DNA of 64,000 nucleotides from Mycobacterium sp. OAS707 (lineage in GTDB: Bacteria > Actinomycetota > Actinomycetes > Mycobacteriales > Mycobacteriaceae), in contig NZ_JADBDS010000002.1 of assembly GCF_014873705.1 (NCBI RefSeq), positions 1,416,638 to 1,480,637 of the forward strand. The letters are read 5' to 3'. Position numbers and translations under genes: made by a program. Below the pieces are notes generated by a model. It had not been told where the DNA came from, did no database searches, and worked only from the letters and a program-made list of their open reading frames with translations. The stretch's first letter is position 1. The number at the start of each line of letters is the position of its first letter. Below, piece by piece: positions 52,658-60,408 of this stretch.

Positions 52658-52996
52658 TCACTTAGCCTTCGTATGAGCAGTGACCGTGGGAGTGTCAATG
52701 CCGACCGGCCCCAATACGGCGGCGCCGCCGGGGTCGCCGAGTGGATTTTCACGTCCAGGCAGAGGCTCGTCGAAGAACCGGGCGTTGTCGTCAAACGACG
52801 CCGGGTCCTCGCCGGCCTGGTCGGGCTCCACAATCGCGTCGACCGGACATACCGGAAAACACGCACCACACTCGACACATTCGCGGGGGTTGATATAGCG
52901 CTTGGTCAGGCCCTGGTAGATGCAGTCGACCGGACATACTTCGACGCAGGACCCGTCGAGCTCGTCGATGCAGGCATTGTTGATCACATATGTCAC
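52658..52996 (-). CDS. 7Fe/8Fe-type ferredoxin
   Basis: 112 residues of FdxA type. Cysteines C9, C17, C21, C25 and C40, C43, C46, C50 (CVEVCPVDC and CVECGACFPVCPVDA) fit one 3Fe-4S and one 4Fe-4S cluster, or two 4Fe-4S. An acidic C-terminal tail (DQAGEDPASFDDNARFFDEPLPG) follows, as in actinobacterial FdxA. An electron carrier inside an aromatic operon suggests a redox partner for an oxygenase or reductase, although neither visible hydroxylase is of a type that needs ferredoxin. Confidence 0.9.
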   Translation of the reverse strand: MTYVINNACIDELDGSCVEVCPVDCIYQGLTKRYINPRECVECGACFPVCPVDAIVEPDQAGEDPASFDDNARFFDEPLPGRENPLGDPGGAAVLGPVGIDTPTVTAHTKAK

Positions 52997-53008
52997 GAGC
53001 TTCCCTCC

Positions 53009-54031
53009 TCAGCTCCACATCGCCGAGGCGGCGCTCGCCGACGAGCCGACGTCGCGGTATGCGCGCTCGGCGGCCGGGTGTAGCGGTATCGGAGTCTTCG
53101 CCATTTCGACGGGATCGATCGGAATCGCCAGGGGCGAACGCTCTTTGGGCAACATCGCGTATTGCGCCTCGAGCGCCTGGCGGGTGCGGATCATGCACCA
53201 GGTGATCAGATATGCCAAATCGTCGTCCAAGTCGTCACGGCAGAGCAACACGAAGTCTGCGAAATCCAGAGTCCGAAGGTCCCGCTCGAGGCCAGGCAGG
53301 TATCCAGCGTCGACAGTGGCCTCGCCCCAACCGTGTTCGGCGAAACCTTTGAACACGTCATCACCCCAGTCCAGGTAACGCACGGGGCGGTTGGCGGCGA
53401 TACGCTGCCAACCCGGCGTCATGATCGCCTCCTGGACAAGGACATTGGCACTGCCCTCAGCGAAGTGCTGCAGCCCCGGGAACGGGCGTTCGTCGTAGTC
53501 GAACCGGGTGCCCGCGGCAGCAAGAGCATCTGGGTCCGCACCGCCCAATCGCAAGGCCGCATGCGCCGCGAAGCCGACCATGTTGACGCCGTCATCCGGG
53601 CAGGTCGCGATGATTAGCCGGTCGGCAACTTCGACGAGATCGGCAACGCTGTGCACGGGCAAGGCGGCGTCGACGGCGATGACAAGCCGGTCCCGATGCG
53701 GGAGGCGGCCAAGCGCGCGAAGAAACGGTTGTGGTTCGGCGTTGGCGAGCATCCGCCCCGAGCGGATCAGCGCCGTCGAGGCGGCCGGGGTAACTGCTGC
53801 CACATCGGCTTCCCGCGCCGCCAGTGCAACGGCGGCGTCGGTACTGCCCCGGCCCGACCAGATCGCGAACCGTGAACCGGTTGCCACCCGGTCGCCGACT
53901 TCTTGGGCGAGCCAGCCGCAGATGCGGGTCAGGTTGGCCTGACCCCAGTCGCCCCTGAAGGCCAGGGTGATGACCCGATCCAGCCGGATCTCACCATCAG
54001 CGCCTTGGGAAAGGCCGGAACCTGCGGTCAC
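53009..54031 (-). CDS. TAXI-family solute-binding-like protein without signal peptide
   Basis: 340 residues with the TAXI/TRAP binding-protein layout: ITLAFRGDWGQANLTRICGWLAQEV, ADVAAVTPAASTALIR, AAHAALRLGGADPDALAA, and a C-terminal IPLHPAAERAYRDVG. TAXI proteins are normally periplasmic and partner TRAP permeases; this one begins MTAGSGLSQGADGEIRLDRV with no export signal, and no TRAP permease gene is in the window. It may be a cytoplasmic binding or sensing protein for the pathway substrate. 4-nt overlap with the DUF4242 gene upstream. Confidence 0.78.
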   Translation of the reverse strand: MTAGSGLSQGADGEIRLDRVITLAFRGDWGQANLTRICGWLAQEVGDRVATGSRFAIWSGRGSTDAAVALAAREADVAAVTPAASTALIRSGRMLANAEPQPFLRALGRLPHRDRLVIAVDAALPVHSVADLVEVADRLIIATCPDDGVNMVGFAAHAALRLGGADPDALAAAGTRFDYDERPFPGLQHFAEGSANVLVQEAIMTPGWQRIAANRPVRYLDWGDDVFKGFAEHGWGEATVDAGYLPGLERDLRTLDFADFVLLCRDDLDDDLAYLITWCMIRTRQALEAQYAMLPKERSPLAIPIDPVEMAKTPIPLHPAAERAYRDVGSSASAASAMWS

Positions 54032-54297
54032 CGGCTGGCCATTGCGGCGACTGCCGCGGCATCGACCGCAGCGTCGATCTCATGGATCGCGTCGTACGGG
54101 AAGCCCACCCGCTCGAACTCTTCTCGCACGGCGTCGGCGCTTCCGGCCTCGTAGAGCGTGAAGATCGCGCCGCTGGTGGTGTTCGCGAACAGATTCTTGA
54201 ACGTCGCATGCACATTCTTGGCCACCTCCGGCGCGTAGGACCCGATCTCCTGTTCGGAGAGGCCAGGGGCTTGGTGCGTACTGAGGAATAGAGCCAT
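54028..54297 (-). CDS. DUF4242 small ferredoxin-like-fold protein
   Basis: 89 residues from ATG 54297 (AAAGG upstream). MALFLSTHQAPGLSEQEIGSY opens it and YEAGSADAVREEFERVGFPYDAIHEID follows the DUF4242 pattern (relatives include a nickel-binding Streptomyces protein, SCO4226). It is the first gene of the leftward catabolic string, directly downstream of the proposed IclR operator. Metal or small-aromatic binding is possible; function unproven. Confidence 0.7.
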   Translation of the reverse strand: MALFLSTHQAPGLSEQEIGSYAPEVAKNVHATFKNLFANTTSGAIFTLYEAGSADAVREEFERVGFPYDAIHEIDAAVDAAAVAAMASR

Positions 54298-54319
54298 GGT
54301 GAGCCTTTCGGTGTCGCTC

Positions 54320-54338
54320 TGCGGAACACTGTCCCGTA
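54320..54338. promoter_or_regulatory. Candidate IclR operator, leftward operon/iclR
   Basis: TGCGGAACA-C-TGTCCCGTA is a 19-bp inverted repeat (7 of 9 positions pair) centred on C54329. It lies 23 nt upstream of the first leftward gene and about 130 nt from iclR. The same half-site recurs at 55361-55369 in front of the rightward operon. Size, 1-nt centre and TTCCGCA-type half-site agree with known IclR-family operators. Confidence 0.5.
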
Positions 54339-54471
54339 GAATGGTGACATGAGCGCGGTCGCATTGCAACCCTCATAGGGTCTGATTGCACCGTGGGATA
54401 CCGTGCACGCGTGGACTTTCCGCTCGGCAAGCGCCGATCGCATGCAGGTCGCGTGCGGCGGGGTCGCAATC

Positions 54472-55248
54472 ATGCCTGAGGAGCACGGGGCGGACCGTCC
54501 CTCGAGTTTGATCGGCGCGGTCGACAACGTTTTGCGTTTGCTTGCCCTCTTCGAGACCAACAAGGTGATCCGCGTCAATGAGGTGAGTCGCGACATGGGG
54601 TTGTCGCGCTCCACGGTGCACCGCATGCTGTCGACGCTGCACTACCACCGATTCGTGGAACAGGATGACCTATCGCGCGCGTACCGTCCGGGACCGGCGC
54701 TCGTCGACATCGGCTTAGCAGTTGTGCGCAACATGGACATTCGCGCCATGGCCCACGCTGTCCTCGTCGACTTGGCCGAGGACACCGGCGAAACCGTGCA
54801 TCTGGGTCAACTGCGCGGCACGGACGTGATTTTCCTCGATAGCGTCGAAAGTTCGCAGATGGTGCGGGCCGGCAACCGCGTCGGCTGGTCTTTGCCGGCG
54901 CACGCGACGGCCAGCGGAAAAGCTCTTCTTGCTGCGTTGCCTGAATCAGAGCTGGCGACGCTATATCCAGACGAGGTCCTGGAAACGCCGACGCCAACGG
55001 CGGCCCGGTCCAAAAGCGAGCTGCTCAAGCAGCTCGCGGACACCCGAGCGCGTGGATACGCGATCAACCACGCCGAAAGCGAGGGTGATATCGGGGCCGT
55101 TGGCGCGGCCGTGAGCGACGGCAACGGCCGAGTGCGCGGTGCGCTCGCAGTCACCGCGCCCATCTCGCGAGTGGATGACGCCTGGATCGAAAGATGCGGG
55201 GCCGCCGTGGCGCGCAGCGCGGAAACGCTCGGCAAACGCTTCGGCTGA
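54472..55248 (+). CDS. IclR-family transcriptional regulator
   Basis: 258 residues from ATG 54472; the frame is open to an ATG at 54403. N-terminal winged HTH: SLIGAVDNVLRLLALFETNKVIRVNEVSRDMGLSRSTVHRMLSTLHYHRFVEQDD. C-terminal effector domain of GAF type: WSLPAHATASGKALLAALPE, NHAESEGDIGAVGAAVSDGNGRVRGALAVTAP. IclR proteins of aromatic operons (PcaR, PobR, MhpR) respond to a pathway acid. Set between two divergent operons, it is the obvious local regulator for both. Confidence 0.93.
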   Translation: MPEEHGADRPSSLIGAVDNVLRLLALFETNKVIRVNEVSRDMGLSRSTVHRMLSTLHYHRFVEQDDLSRAYRPGPALVDIGLAVVRNMDIRAMAHAVLVDLAEDTGETVHLGQLRGTDVIFLDSVESSQMVRAGNRVGWSLPAHATASGKALLAALPESELATLYPDEVLETPTPTAARSKSELLKQLADTRARGYAINHAESEGDIGAVGAAVSDGNGRVRGALAVTAPISRVDDAWIERCGAAVARSAETLGKRFG

Positions 55249-55350
55249 CGGTTTGCCTTCATACCCCCTTCGAGCAGCCACGTTGTGAAATGTCAAGCAG
55301 CCGATTCGGTTGCGCGAGTGATCCGACCGTTGGTACCGTACGAGTCGTGA

Positions 55351-55369
55351 TGGCGATCACTGTTCCGCA
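55351..55369. promoter_or_regulatory. Candidate IclR operator, rightward operon
   Basis: TGGCGATCA-C-TGTTCCGCA, a 19-bp imperfect inverted repeat with the same central C and the exact reverse complement of the TGCGGAACA half-site seen at 54320. It lies 70 nt upstream of the first gene of the rightward operon, in the 190-nt gap after iclR. Confidence 0.5.
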
Positions 55370-55438
55370 CAGTGCGACATTGGAGTGTAGGCGCCGGTTT
55401 CAACGGCAGCCTCGCAGCGCACATAGAAAGGTGTCACG

Positions 55439-56176
55439 ATGACCGATGTTGTCGAGGTAGCGCCGCTTCCGACCATGGAACCGACCCGCCGCATTCCCGC
55501 GCCCAACGGTAAGCGCGAACCCCTCAAGGCCAACATCTACGAGCGCATGGCGAAAGCCGCGGCCAACCTCATCCCGATCTTTCCGTACGACGAGGCGGGG
55601 ACCATGGTGCCGTGCGGAACGGTGATGTTCGGCGGGGAGGGACGCGACCACGGCCACTTCTTCCACGCCAACAGCATCTCCGAGGTCCTGGTGACCTTCG
55701 GATCTCATGAGGCCATGTTGGCCTCGGGCGCCATCATGGCGACGCAGAAAGTCCACGGAGTCAACTCTTTCCTACGCGACCAGAACAATCCCGATGCATT
55801 CCTCGTCGCGACGATCACTCAGCGTCAATCCGAGGAAGCCGGTCAGCATGAGGCCCTCACCGCCAACTGCAAGAACTGCAAGAAGGAAATCGTGCGCCTC
55901 GAATACGGTGCCGGGCCGGCAGGAACACCCGATTTCGACCCGTCCCGGTTCGGGAAGGCCGACGATCAGTTCCCCCAATTCGCCACTCTGGCAGCGTCCA
56001 GCGAATTCGTCGATGCCCGCAACTCTGACGAAGGAAGAACTTGCGCCAATTGTGGTCATGTCAATGACCTGTTCCCCGAAGATCCGTGGGGCTGGCGCCG
56101 CATGGTGGATCAGACGCGCGTCGTCAACGCCGCCTACCACGAGCTGCAGGCGAGGGCCAAGGAAGTGCAAGCATGA
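55439..56176 (+). CDS. 3-Hydroxyanthranilate dioxygenase-like cupin/rubredoxin protein, subunit A
   Basis: 245 residues. A cupin region carries H76-x5-E82 (FFHANSISEVLVTFGS), the first two iron ligands of 3-hydroxyanthranilate 3,4-dioxygenase. The C-terminal metal site C144-x2-C147 (NCKNCKKEIVRLEY) and C202-x2-C205 (TCANCGHVNDLFPEDPWGW) matches the rubredoxin-like site of bacterial 3-HAO. The usual third iron ligand, a His in a PxxxxH loop, is not apparent. About 70 residues longer than 3-HAO, mainly at the N-terminus. Overlaps the gene of a second family member by 4 nt; the two are likely one enzyme. Confidence 0.72.
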   Translation: MTDVVEVAPLPTMEPTRRIPAPNGKREPLKANIYERMAKAAANLIPIFPYDEAGTMVPCGTVMFGGEGRDHGHFFHANSISEVLVTFGSHEAMLASGAIMATQKVHGVNSFLRDQNNPDAFLVATITQRQSEEAGQHEALTANCKNCKKEIVRLEYGAGPAGTPDFDPSRFGKADDQFPQFATLAASSEFVDARNSDEGRTCANCGHVNDLFPEDPWGWRRMVDQTRVVNAAYHELQARAKEVQA

Positions 56177-56724
56177 CTCGACGCCGGATGCTCGACGCAT
56201 ACAAGGTCGGCGCACAGATCGGCAATTACGCCGATCTCGCGGTGCTGCCTCTCGATGTCGATCCGCAGATCACGTTGTCCCGCAACTGGATTGATCAGCC
56301 GTTCTACCACATCTTCGCCGAAGACACAGTGCTGGCTGCGATGTCGGGCGACAGCGTGGTCAGGATGCGGATGAGTTCGGTGAACTGGATCCGTCTGCAG
56401 ATCGGCGACCACGCTTATATCCCTGCTGGCACTCCACACCGGATCGAGCCGCGGGAAGAGGGCATTCTGCTGCGCTATGTCGCCGGCGATGCTGGCCTGG
56501 AGGCGGCAGCGTGGTTCTGCGAGACCTGCGGTGACGAGTTGTATCGCCTGGAGTGGCAACATGATAACGACGCAGAACCGCCACGGGTGTATGCAGCAGC
56601 GTGTGCCCGGTTCAACGCCGAAACCGAGGCAAGGATGTGCCGGCGCTGCAAAACCGTTGCGCCGGAGGTTGACCTCGAAGCACTGGGCTGGCGCGATTAC
56701 GTCGCCGACGCGCCAACCTCGTAA
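56173..56724 (+). CDS. 3-Hydroxyanthranilate dioxygenase-like cupin/rubredoxin protein, subunit B
   Basis: 183 residues from ATG 56173 (ATGA overlap with subunit A). Cupin with H46 (QPFYHIFAEDTVLAAMSGD) and H89 in IPAGTPHRI, the first and third iron ligand positions; the Glu normally at H+6 is Thr52. The rubredoxin-like site is kept: C116/C119 (WFCETCGDELYRLEW) and CRRC near 160. So A keeps His-Glu and B keeps the C-terminal His, complementary losses that suggest a heteromeric ring-cleavage enzyme or one catalytic and one structural subunit. Confidence 0.72.
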   Translation: MTRRRMLDAYKVGAQIGNYADLAVLPLDVDPQITLSRNWIDQPFYHIFAEDTVLAAMSGDSVVRMRMSSVNWIRLQIGDHAYIPAGTPHRIEPREEGILLRYVAGDAGLEAAAWFCETCGDELYRLEWQHDNDAEPPRVYAAACARFNAETEARMCRRCKTVAPEVDLEALGWRDYVADAPTS

Positions 56725-56889
56725 CCAGCGCTCTACGACTTCTCGTCCGATACATAGGTGAGGATCCAGCGAGACTTCTCCTAGAAAATCAGCATGATGA
56801 ATTTCGCGAACCCGGTCCAGCCGGTCTCACTCGACAACAGCAGATCACCGGACCGAACTCGAAAAGCCAACGTAGTTAAGGGACTAACC

Positions 56890-56934
56890 ATGAAGCAGGC
56901 GCCCATGGCTCTACTGGTGGTCAGGCCCGCATGA
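56890..56934 (+). CDS. 14-codon leader ORF overlapping the monooxygenase start
   Basis: ATG AAG CAG GCG ... GCA TGA encodes MKQAPMALLVVRPA, with AAGGGA 8 nt upstream, and its stop overlaps the monooxygenase start in ATGA. The monooxygenase start itself has no convincing SD, so translation of the leader could feed ribosomes to it by coupling. It could also be the true N-terminal remnant of a degraded gene. No regulatory codon run is visible. Confidence 0.4.
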   Translation: MKQAPMALLVVRPA

Positions 56935-58538
56935 GCTACAACCATTTTCACGACGTCGTCGTCGTGGGCGCCGGTCCCGTGGGACTGGCATTGGGCAGAA
57001 TGCTTGGCTTGCAGGGACATGACGTGCTCATCCTCGAACGCTGGCCGCAGCCCTATCCACTGCCGCGCGCGGTCCATTTCGATGACGAGATCGGCCGAGT
57101 GTTCCAGGCTATGGGACTCAGCGCTGAAATCAAGGCCATCTCCGATCCCGTTCCCGATTTCTACGAGTGGCGCAACGCCGCTGGCGATGCCCTCGTACGC
57201 ATAGACTGGTCGGGTACCGGCCCCTGCGGTTGGCCCACCGCCAGCTTCTTCTCCCAACCAGAATTGGAAAGAACGCTCGCCAGCGCCGTCGAGCGCATGC
57301 CGAATGTCACGCTGCACCGCGGTGCGACGGTCGTCGACGTCGATGACCGCGGCACCGACGTCAAAGTGACCTTCCAAGCGAACGAGCGCCAAACCGTAGA
57401 TGTCTACTCGCGATTCGTTATCGGGTGCGATGGCGCGAATAGCTTTGTACGCGACCGAATGGGTGCGACATCGCACGATCTCGGCTTCTTCTTTGACTGG
57501 TTGATCGTCGACACGATTCCGCTCGATCAGCAGGAATGGTCCCCGATGAACTGGCAACTGTGCGACCCCGCCAGACCGACGACAGTGGTCTCGGGCGGCC
57601 CGGGACGCCGGCGATGGGAGTTCATGAGGCTGCCTGGCGAGGATCTCGAGGTGCTCAACACCACCGACCGTGCCTGGGAGTTGTTGCGGCCCTGGGGTCG
57701 CACACCCGAAAACACTCGACTGGAGAGGCACGCTGTGTACAGCTTCGCGGCGCGCTGGGCCGATCGGTGGAATTCTGGGAGGCTTGCCATCGCCGGAGAT
57801 GCCGCGCACCTGATGCCGCCGTTCGCGGGTCAGGGCATGTGTTCGGGCTTGCGTGATGCGGCCAATATTTCGTGGAAGCTCGACCGCGTGCTGCGCGGGA
57901 AATCCGCACGCGCGCTCCTTGATTCGTACACATCTGAACGCAGCATCCACTTGCAGCACGCGATCACGATGTCAGTCGAACTGGGCAAGGTCATCTGCGT
58001 GCTCGATGACGCGCAGGCGACCGAACGCGACCAGCGGATGATCGCTGCAGGTGCCGACCCGAGGCGTGTGCTGCCAGTAACGGCGCTGCCCGTCCTCGGT
58101 CCGGGCGTCACCGCGGACGGGATCGACCACGCGCCGTTGCGCGGCACACTGCTGCCTCAATTCCCCGTCGCGCATCAGGGCCGCGTCGATCTTCTCGACA
58201 ACGCCACAGGCCCGAGTGCGCTGTTACTGATCCACGGGGACGACGCATCCGTTGCAGGCTTGTCCATGGATCTGCTTCAGGGATCCGGTGTGCAAGTCAT
58301 GACAATCGCCGAGACGGGTAGCCCCGACCTCGTCGACCAGAACCATTGCTGGACAGAGTGGTTCAACCACAACGAAGTGGAATGCGTGCTGGTCCGCCCC
58401 GACCGGTATATCTTCGGCGCACTCGCCTCAGCCGCTGATCTCGCGCAACTCGCCGTCCAGTACCACAGGAAACTGCACGCATGCGACGAGACCGCTGCCG
58501 CAAGCGAAACCCAAACCGCCGCCTCCGTACAACTCTAA
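56931..58538 (+). CDS. MhpA-like FAD-dependent aromatic monooxygenase
   Basis: 535 residues, group A monooxygenase of the MhpA/phenol-hydroxylase branch. FAD motif VVVVGAGPVGLALG, DG motif in FVIGCDGANSFVRD, GD motif in LAIAGDAAHLMPPFAGQGMCSGLRDAANISWKL. Late residues (LLLIHGDDASVAG) form the degenerate thioredoxin-like C-terminal domain of the group. It would hydroxylate a 3-hydroxyphenyl or other phenolic substrate to a catechol or hydroquinone for the ring-cleaving enzymes encoded around it. Confidence 0.88.
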   Translation: MSYNHFHDVVVVGAGPVGLALGRMLGLQGHDVLILERWPQPYPLPRAVHFDDEIGRVFQAMGLSAEIKAISDPVPDFYEWRNAAGDALVRIDWSGTGPCGWPTASFFSQPELERTLASAVERMPNVTLHRGATVVDVDDRGTDVKVTFQANERQTVDVYSRFVIGCDGANSFVRDRMGATSHDLGFFFDWLIVDTIPLDQQEWSPMNWQLCDPARPTTVVSGGPGRRRWEFMRLPGEDLEVLNTTDRAWELLRPWGRTPENTRLERHAVYSFAARWADRWNSGRLAIAGDAAHLMPPFAGQGMCSGLRDAANISWKLDRVLRGKSARALLDSYTSERSIHLQHAITMSVELGKVICVLDDAQATERDQRMIAAGADPRRVLPVTALPVLGPGVTADGIDHAPLRGTLLPQFPVAHQGRVDLLDNATGPSALLLIHGDDASVAGLSMDLLQGSGVQVMTIAETGSPDLVDQNHCWTEWFNHNEVECVLVRPDRYIFGALASAADLAQLAVQYHRKLHACDETAAASETQTAASVQL

Positions 58539-58564
58539 GAACCCAAACATTAAGGAGAATCTGA

Positions 58565-59440
58565 ATGCGACTGGCAAACTATGCCGAGCGCGCCAATATC
58601 GTCGTCGGTGATGCCGGCGCCGAGCAGGTCATCGACATCGCCTCCGCATCAGGTGGACGCTTCGGTCCCGACATCTCAGCGATATACGAAGACTGGGATC
58701 ACTTCGTCGATTGGTACGCAACGCTTTCGACGGCGGACATCGGTCGCGGGCATCCAGTAGACCGGAGACAGTTGGGCGCGCCATCTCCGGCTCCTCGGCA
58801 GGTGTTCGCCATCGGTCTGAATTACGACGCGCATGCCGCCGAGTCGGGTTTCGAATCGCCCACCGACCTACCGCCCGTATTCGTCAAGTATGTGTCCAGT
58901 TTCTCAGGTCCCGACACCACAGTTGTCATTCCCACCGGGGGCAATGTCGACTGGGAAGTGGAACTCGTCGCCGTCATCGGACGACAAGCCACCAGAGTTG
59001 ATGTGGCACAAGCTTGGTCCCACGTTGCGGGTCTCACTGTGGGGCAGGACATCTCCGAACGTATCTCTCAGCTGCGGGGGCCGGCTGCGCAATTTGGACT
59101 GGGCAAGAGCTTCCCCGGCTTCTCCCCGCAGGGTCCCTGGCTGGTCACGCTCGACGAATTCAGAGACGTCGACGACATCGAACTCGGCTGCTCTCTCGAC
59201 GGCGAAGAGGTGCAGAAAGGGCGTACCAGAGAGTTGATCTTCTCGGTGCCCAAGTTGATCGCCAGCTTGTCTCACAACGTGACTCTCTACCCCGGGGACG
59301 TGCTGTTCACCGGAACGCCCGCAGGCGTTGGGGTTGGCCGTCAGCCCCAACGCTTCATCCAACCGGGCCAGCGCCTGGACAGCTGGATCGAAGGCATCGG
59401 TGAACTGCACCAGGTCTTCCGAGCAGAATCCACCTCCTAA
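58565..59440 (+). CDS. Fumarylacetoacetate hydrolase-family protein, rightward operon
   Basis: 291 residues, AAGGAGA ahead of the ATG. FAH core: FAIGLNYDAHAAESG, metal ligands in VDWEVELVAVIG and LTVGQDISERISQ, and the GDVLFTGTPAGVGVGRQP loop. The lid KYVSSFSGPDTTVVIP is typical of acylpyruvase/2-oxo-hydrolase members. Directly upstream of the extradiol dioxygenase, so it probably hydrolyses or decarboxylates the ring-fission product. Confidence 0.88.
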   Translation: MRLANYAERANIVVGDAGAEQVIDIASASGGRFGPDISAIYEDWDHFVDWYATLSTADIGRGHPVDRRQLGAPSPAPRQVFAIGLNYDAHAAESGFESPTDLPPVFVKYVSSFSGPDTTVVIPTGGNVDWEVELVAVIGRQATRVDVAQAWSHVAGLTVGQDISERISQLRGPAAQFGLGKSFPGFSPQGPWLVTLDEFRDVDDIELGCSLDGEEVQKGRTRELIFSVPKLIASLSHNVTLYPGDVLFTGTPAGVGVGRQPQRFIQPGQRLDSWIEGIGELHQVFRAESTS

Positions 59441-59450
59441 AGGACACATC

Positions 59451-60380
59451 ATGGCACTGCATGGCTTGGGCAAGGTGACAATCGGCGTGCCAAACGTCGC
59501 CGAGACTATTGACTACTACTGTGATTTCGGTCTGATCCACCGCGGCAGTGGCATATTCGCAACTCAGAACGGTGGTGAGCAACTCGAGATCGTGGATGCA
59601 CCCCGTCGCCGCCTCGTTGAGCTGGCCGTCGCCGCGGATGACGAGGATGATATTGCCCGTATCAGAAGTCGGCTCACCAGCTTCGGGGCCGATTTCAACA
59701 GAACGGCAACCTCTTTGACGGTCGCTGAGCCAGCGTCCGGCACGCGAGTAAAAGTTGCGATTCGCCCGCGCGTAGTCGTCGACCCCGCAGTGGCGCCGAC
59801 CCCATATAACGGCCCCGGAAGGATCGATCGCTGGGGCAGAGCTCCGTTCAGCAAGCGGACCGGACCGGTTCAGCCCAGGAAGCTCGGCCACGCGGTGATC
59901 GGCACCGTAGACCTGTCGGCCACCACAAGGCTGTTCACCGAGGGGCTGGGCTTCAAGGTGAGCGACTATATGGAGGATAAGGCGGCATTCCTACGCTGTT
60001 CATCAGACCACCACAACGTCTTGGTCCTGGCTGCTCCAGTGAATTTCCTCCACCACACAAGCTGGCAGGTCGACGACATAGACGAGATCGGCCGCGGAGC
60101 CCAGTCAATGCTCGAAGGTCATCCAGAGCGCCACATTTGGGGCCTTGGCCGTCACTACGCCGGTTCCAACTTCTTCTGGTACCTCAAAGATCCCGCGGGC
60201 AACTTTTCCGAGTACTACTCGGACATGGACACCATCCCGGAAGACGAGCTATGGAGTCCTGAAGTAATGCACGGTCTGCAGGGCCTGTATGCATGGGGAC
60301 CTCCGCCGCCTCCGTCGTTCCTCGAACCCGACGACCTTGCAGCGCTGATGACCGGCGCCCACGCCCCCTCAGCCCGCTAA
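59451..60380 (+). CDS. Extradiol ring-cleavage dioxygenase (type I, VOC fold)
   Basis: 309 residues from ATG 59451 (AAAGGA upstream; longer frame overlaps the FAH gene). Two VOC modules: the N-terminal one (MALHGLGKVTIGVPNVAETIDYY) is non-metal-binding, the C-terminal one carries ligands His (RKLGHAVIGTVDL), His (NFLHHTSWQVDD) and Glu (GNFSEYYSD). This is the catechol 2,3-/2,3-dihydroxybiphenyl 1,2-dioxygenase layout. It would cleave the catechol formed by the upstream monooxygenase. Confidence 0.9.
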   Translation: MALHGLGKVTIGVPNVAETIDYYCDFGLIHRGSGIFATQNGGEQLEIVDAPRRRLVELAVAADDEDDIARIRSRLTSFGADFNRTATSLTVAEPASGTRVKVAIRPRVVVDPAVAPTPYNGPGRIDRWGRAPFSKRTGPVQPRKLGHAVIGTVDLSATTRLFTEGLGFKVSDYMEDKAAFLRCSSDHHNVLVLAAPVNFLHHTSWQVDDIDEIGRGAQSMLEGHPERHIWGLGRHYAGSNFFWYLKDPAGNFSEYYSDMDTIPEDELWSPEVMHGLQGLYAWGPPPPPSFLEPDDLAALMTGAHAPSAR

Positions 60381-60408
60381 CCCGGTCTGGCTCAAGAAAG
60401 CATCTGAA

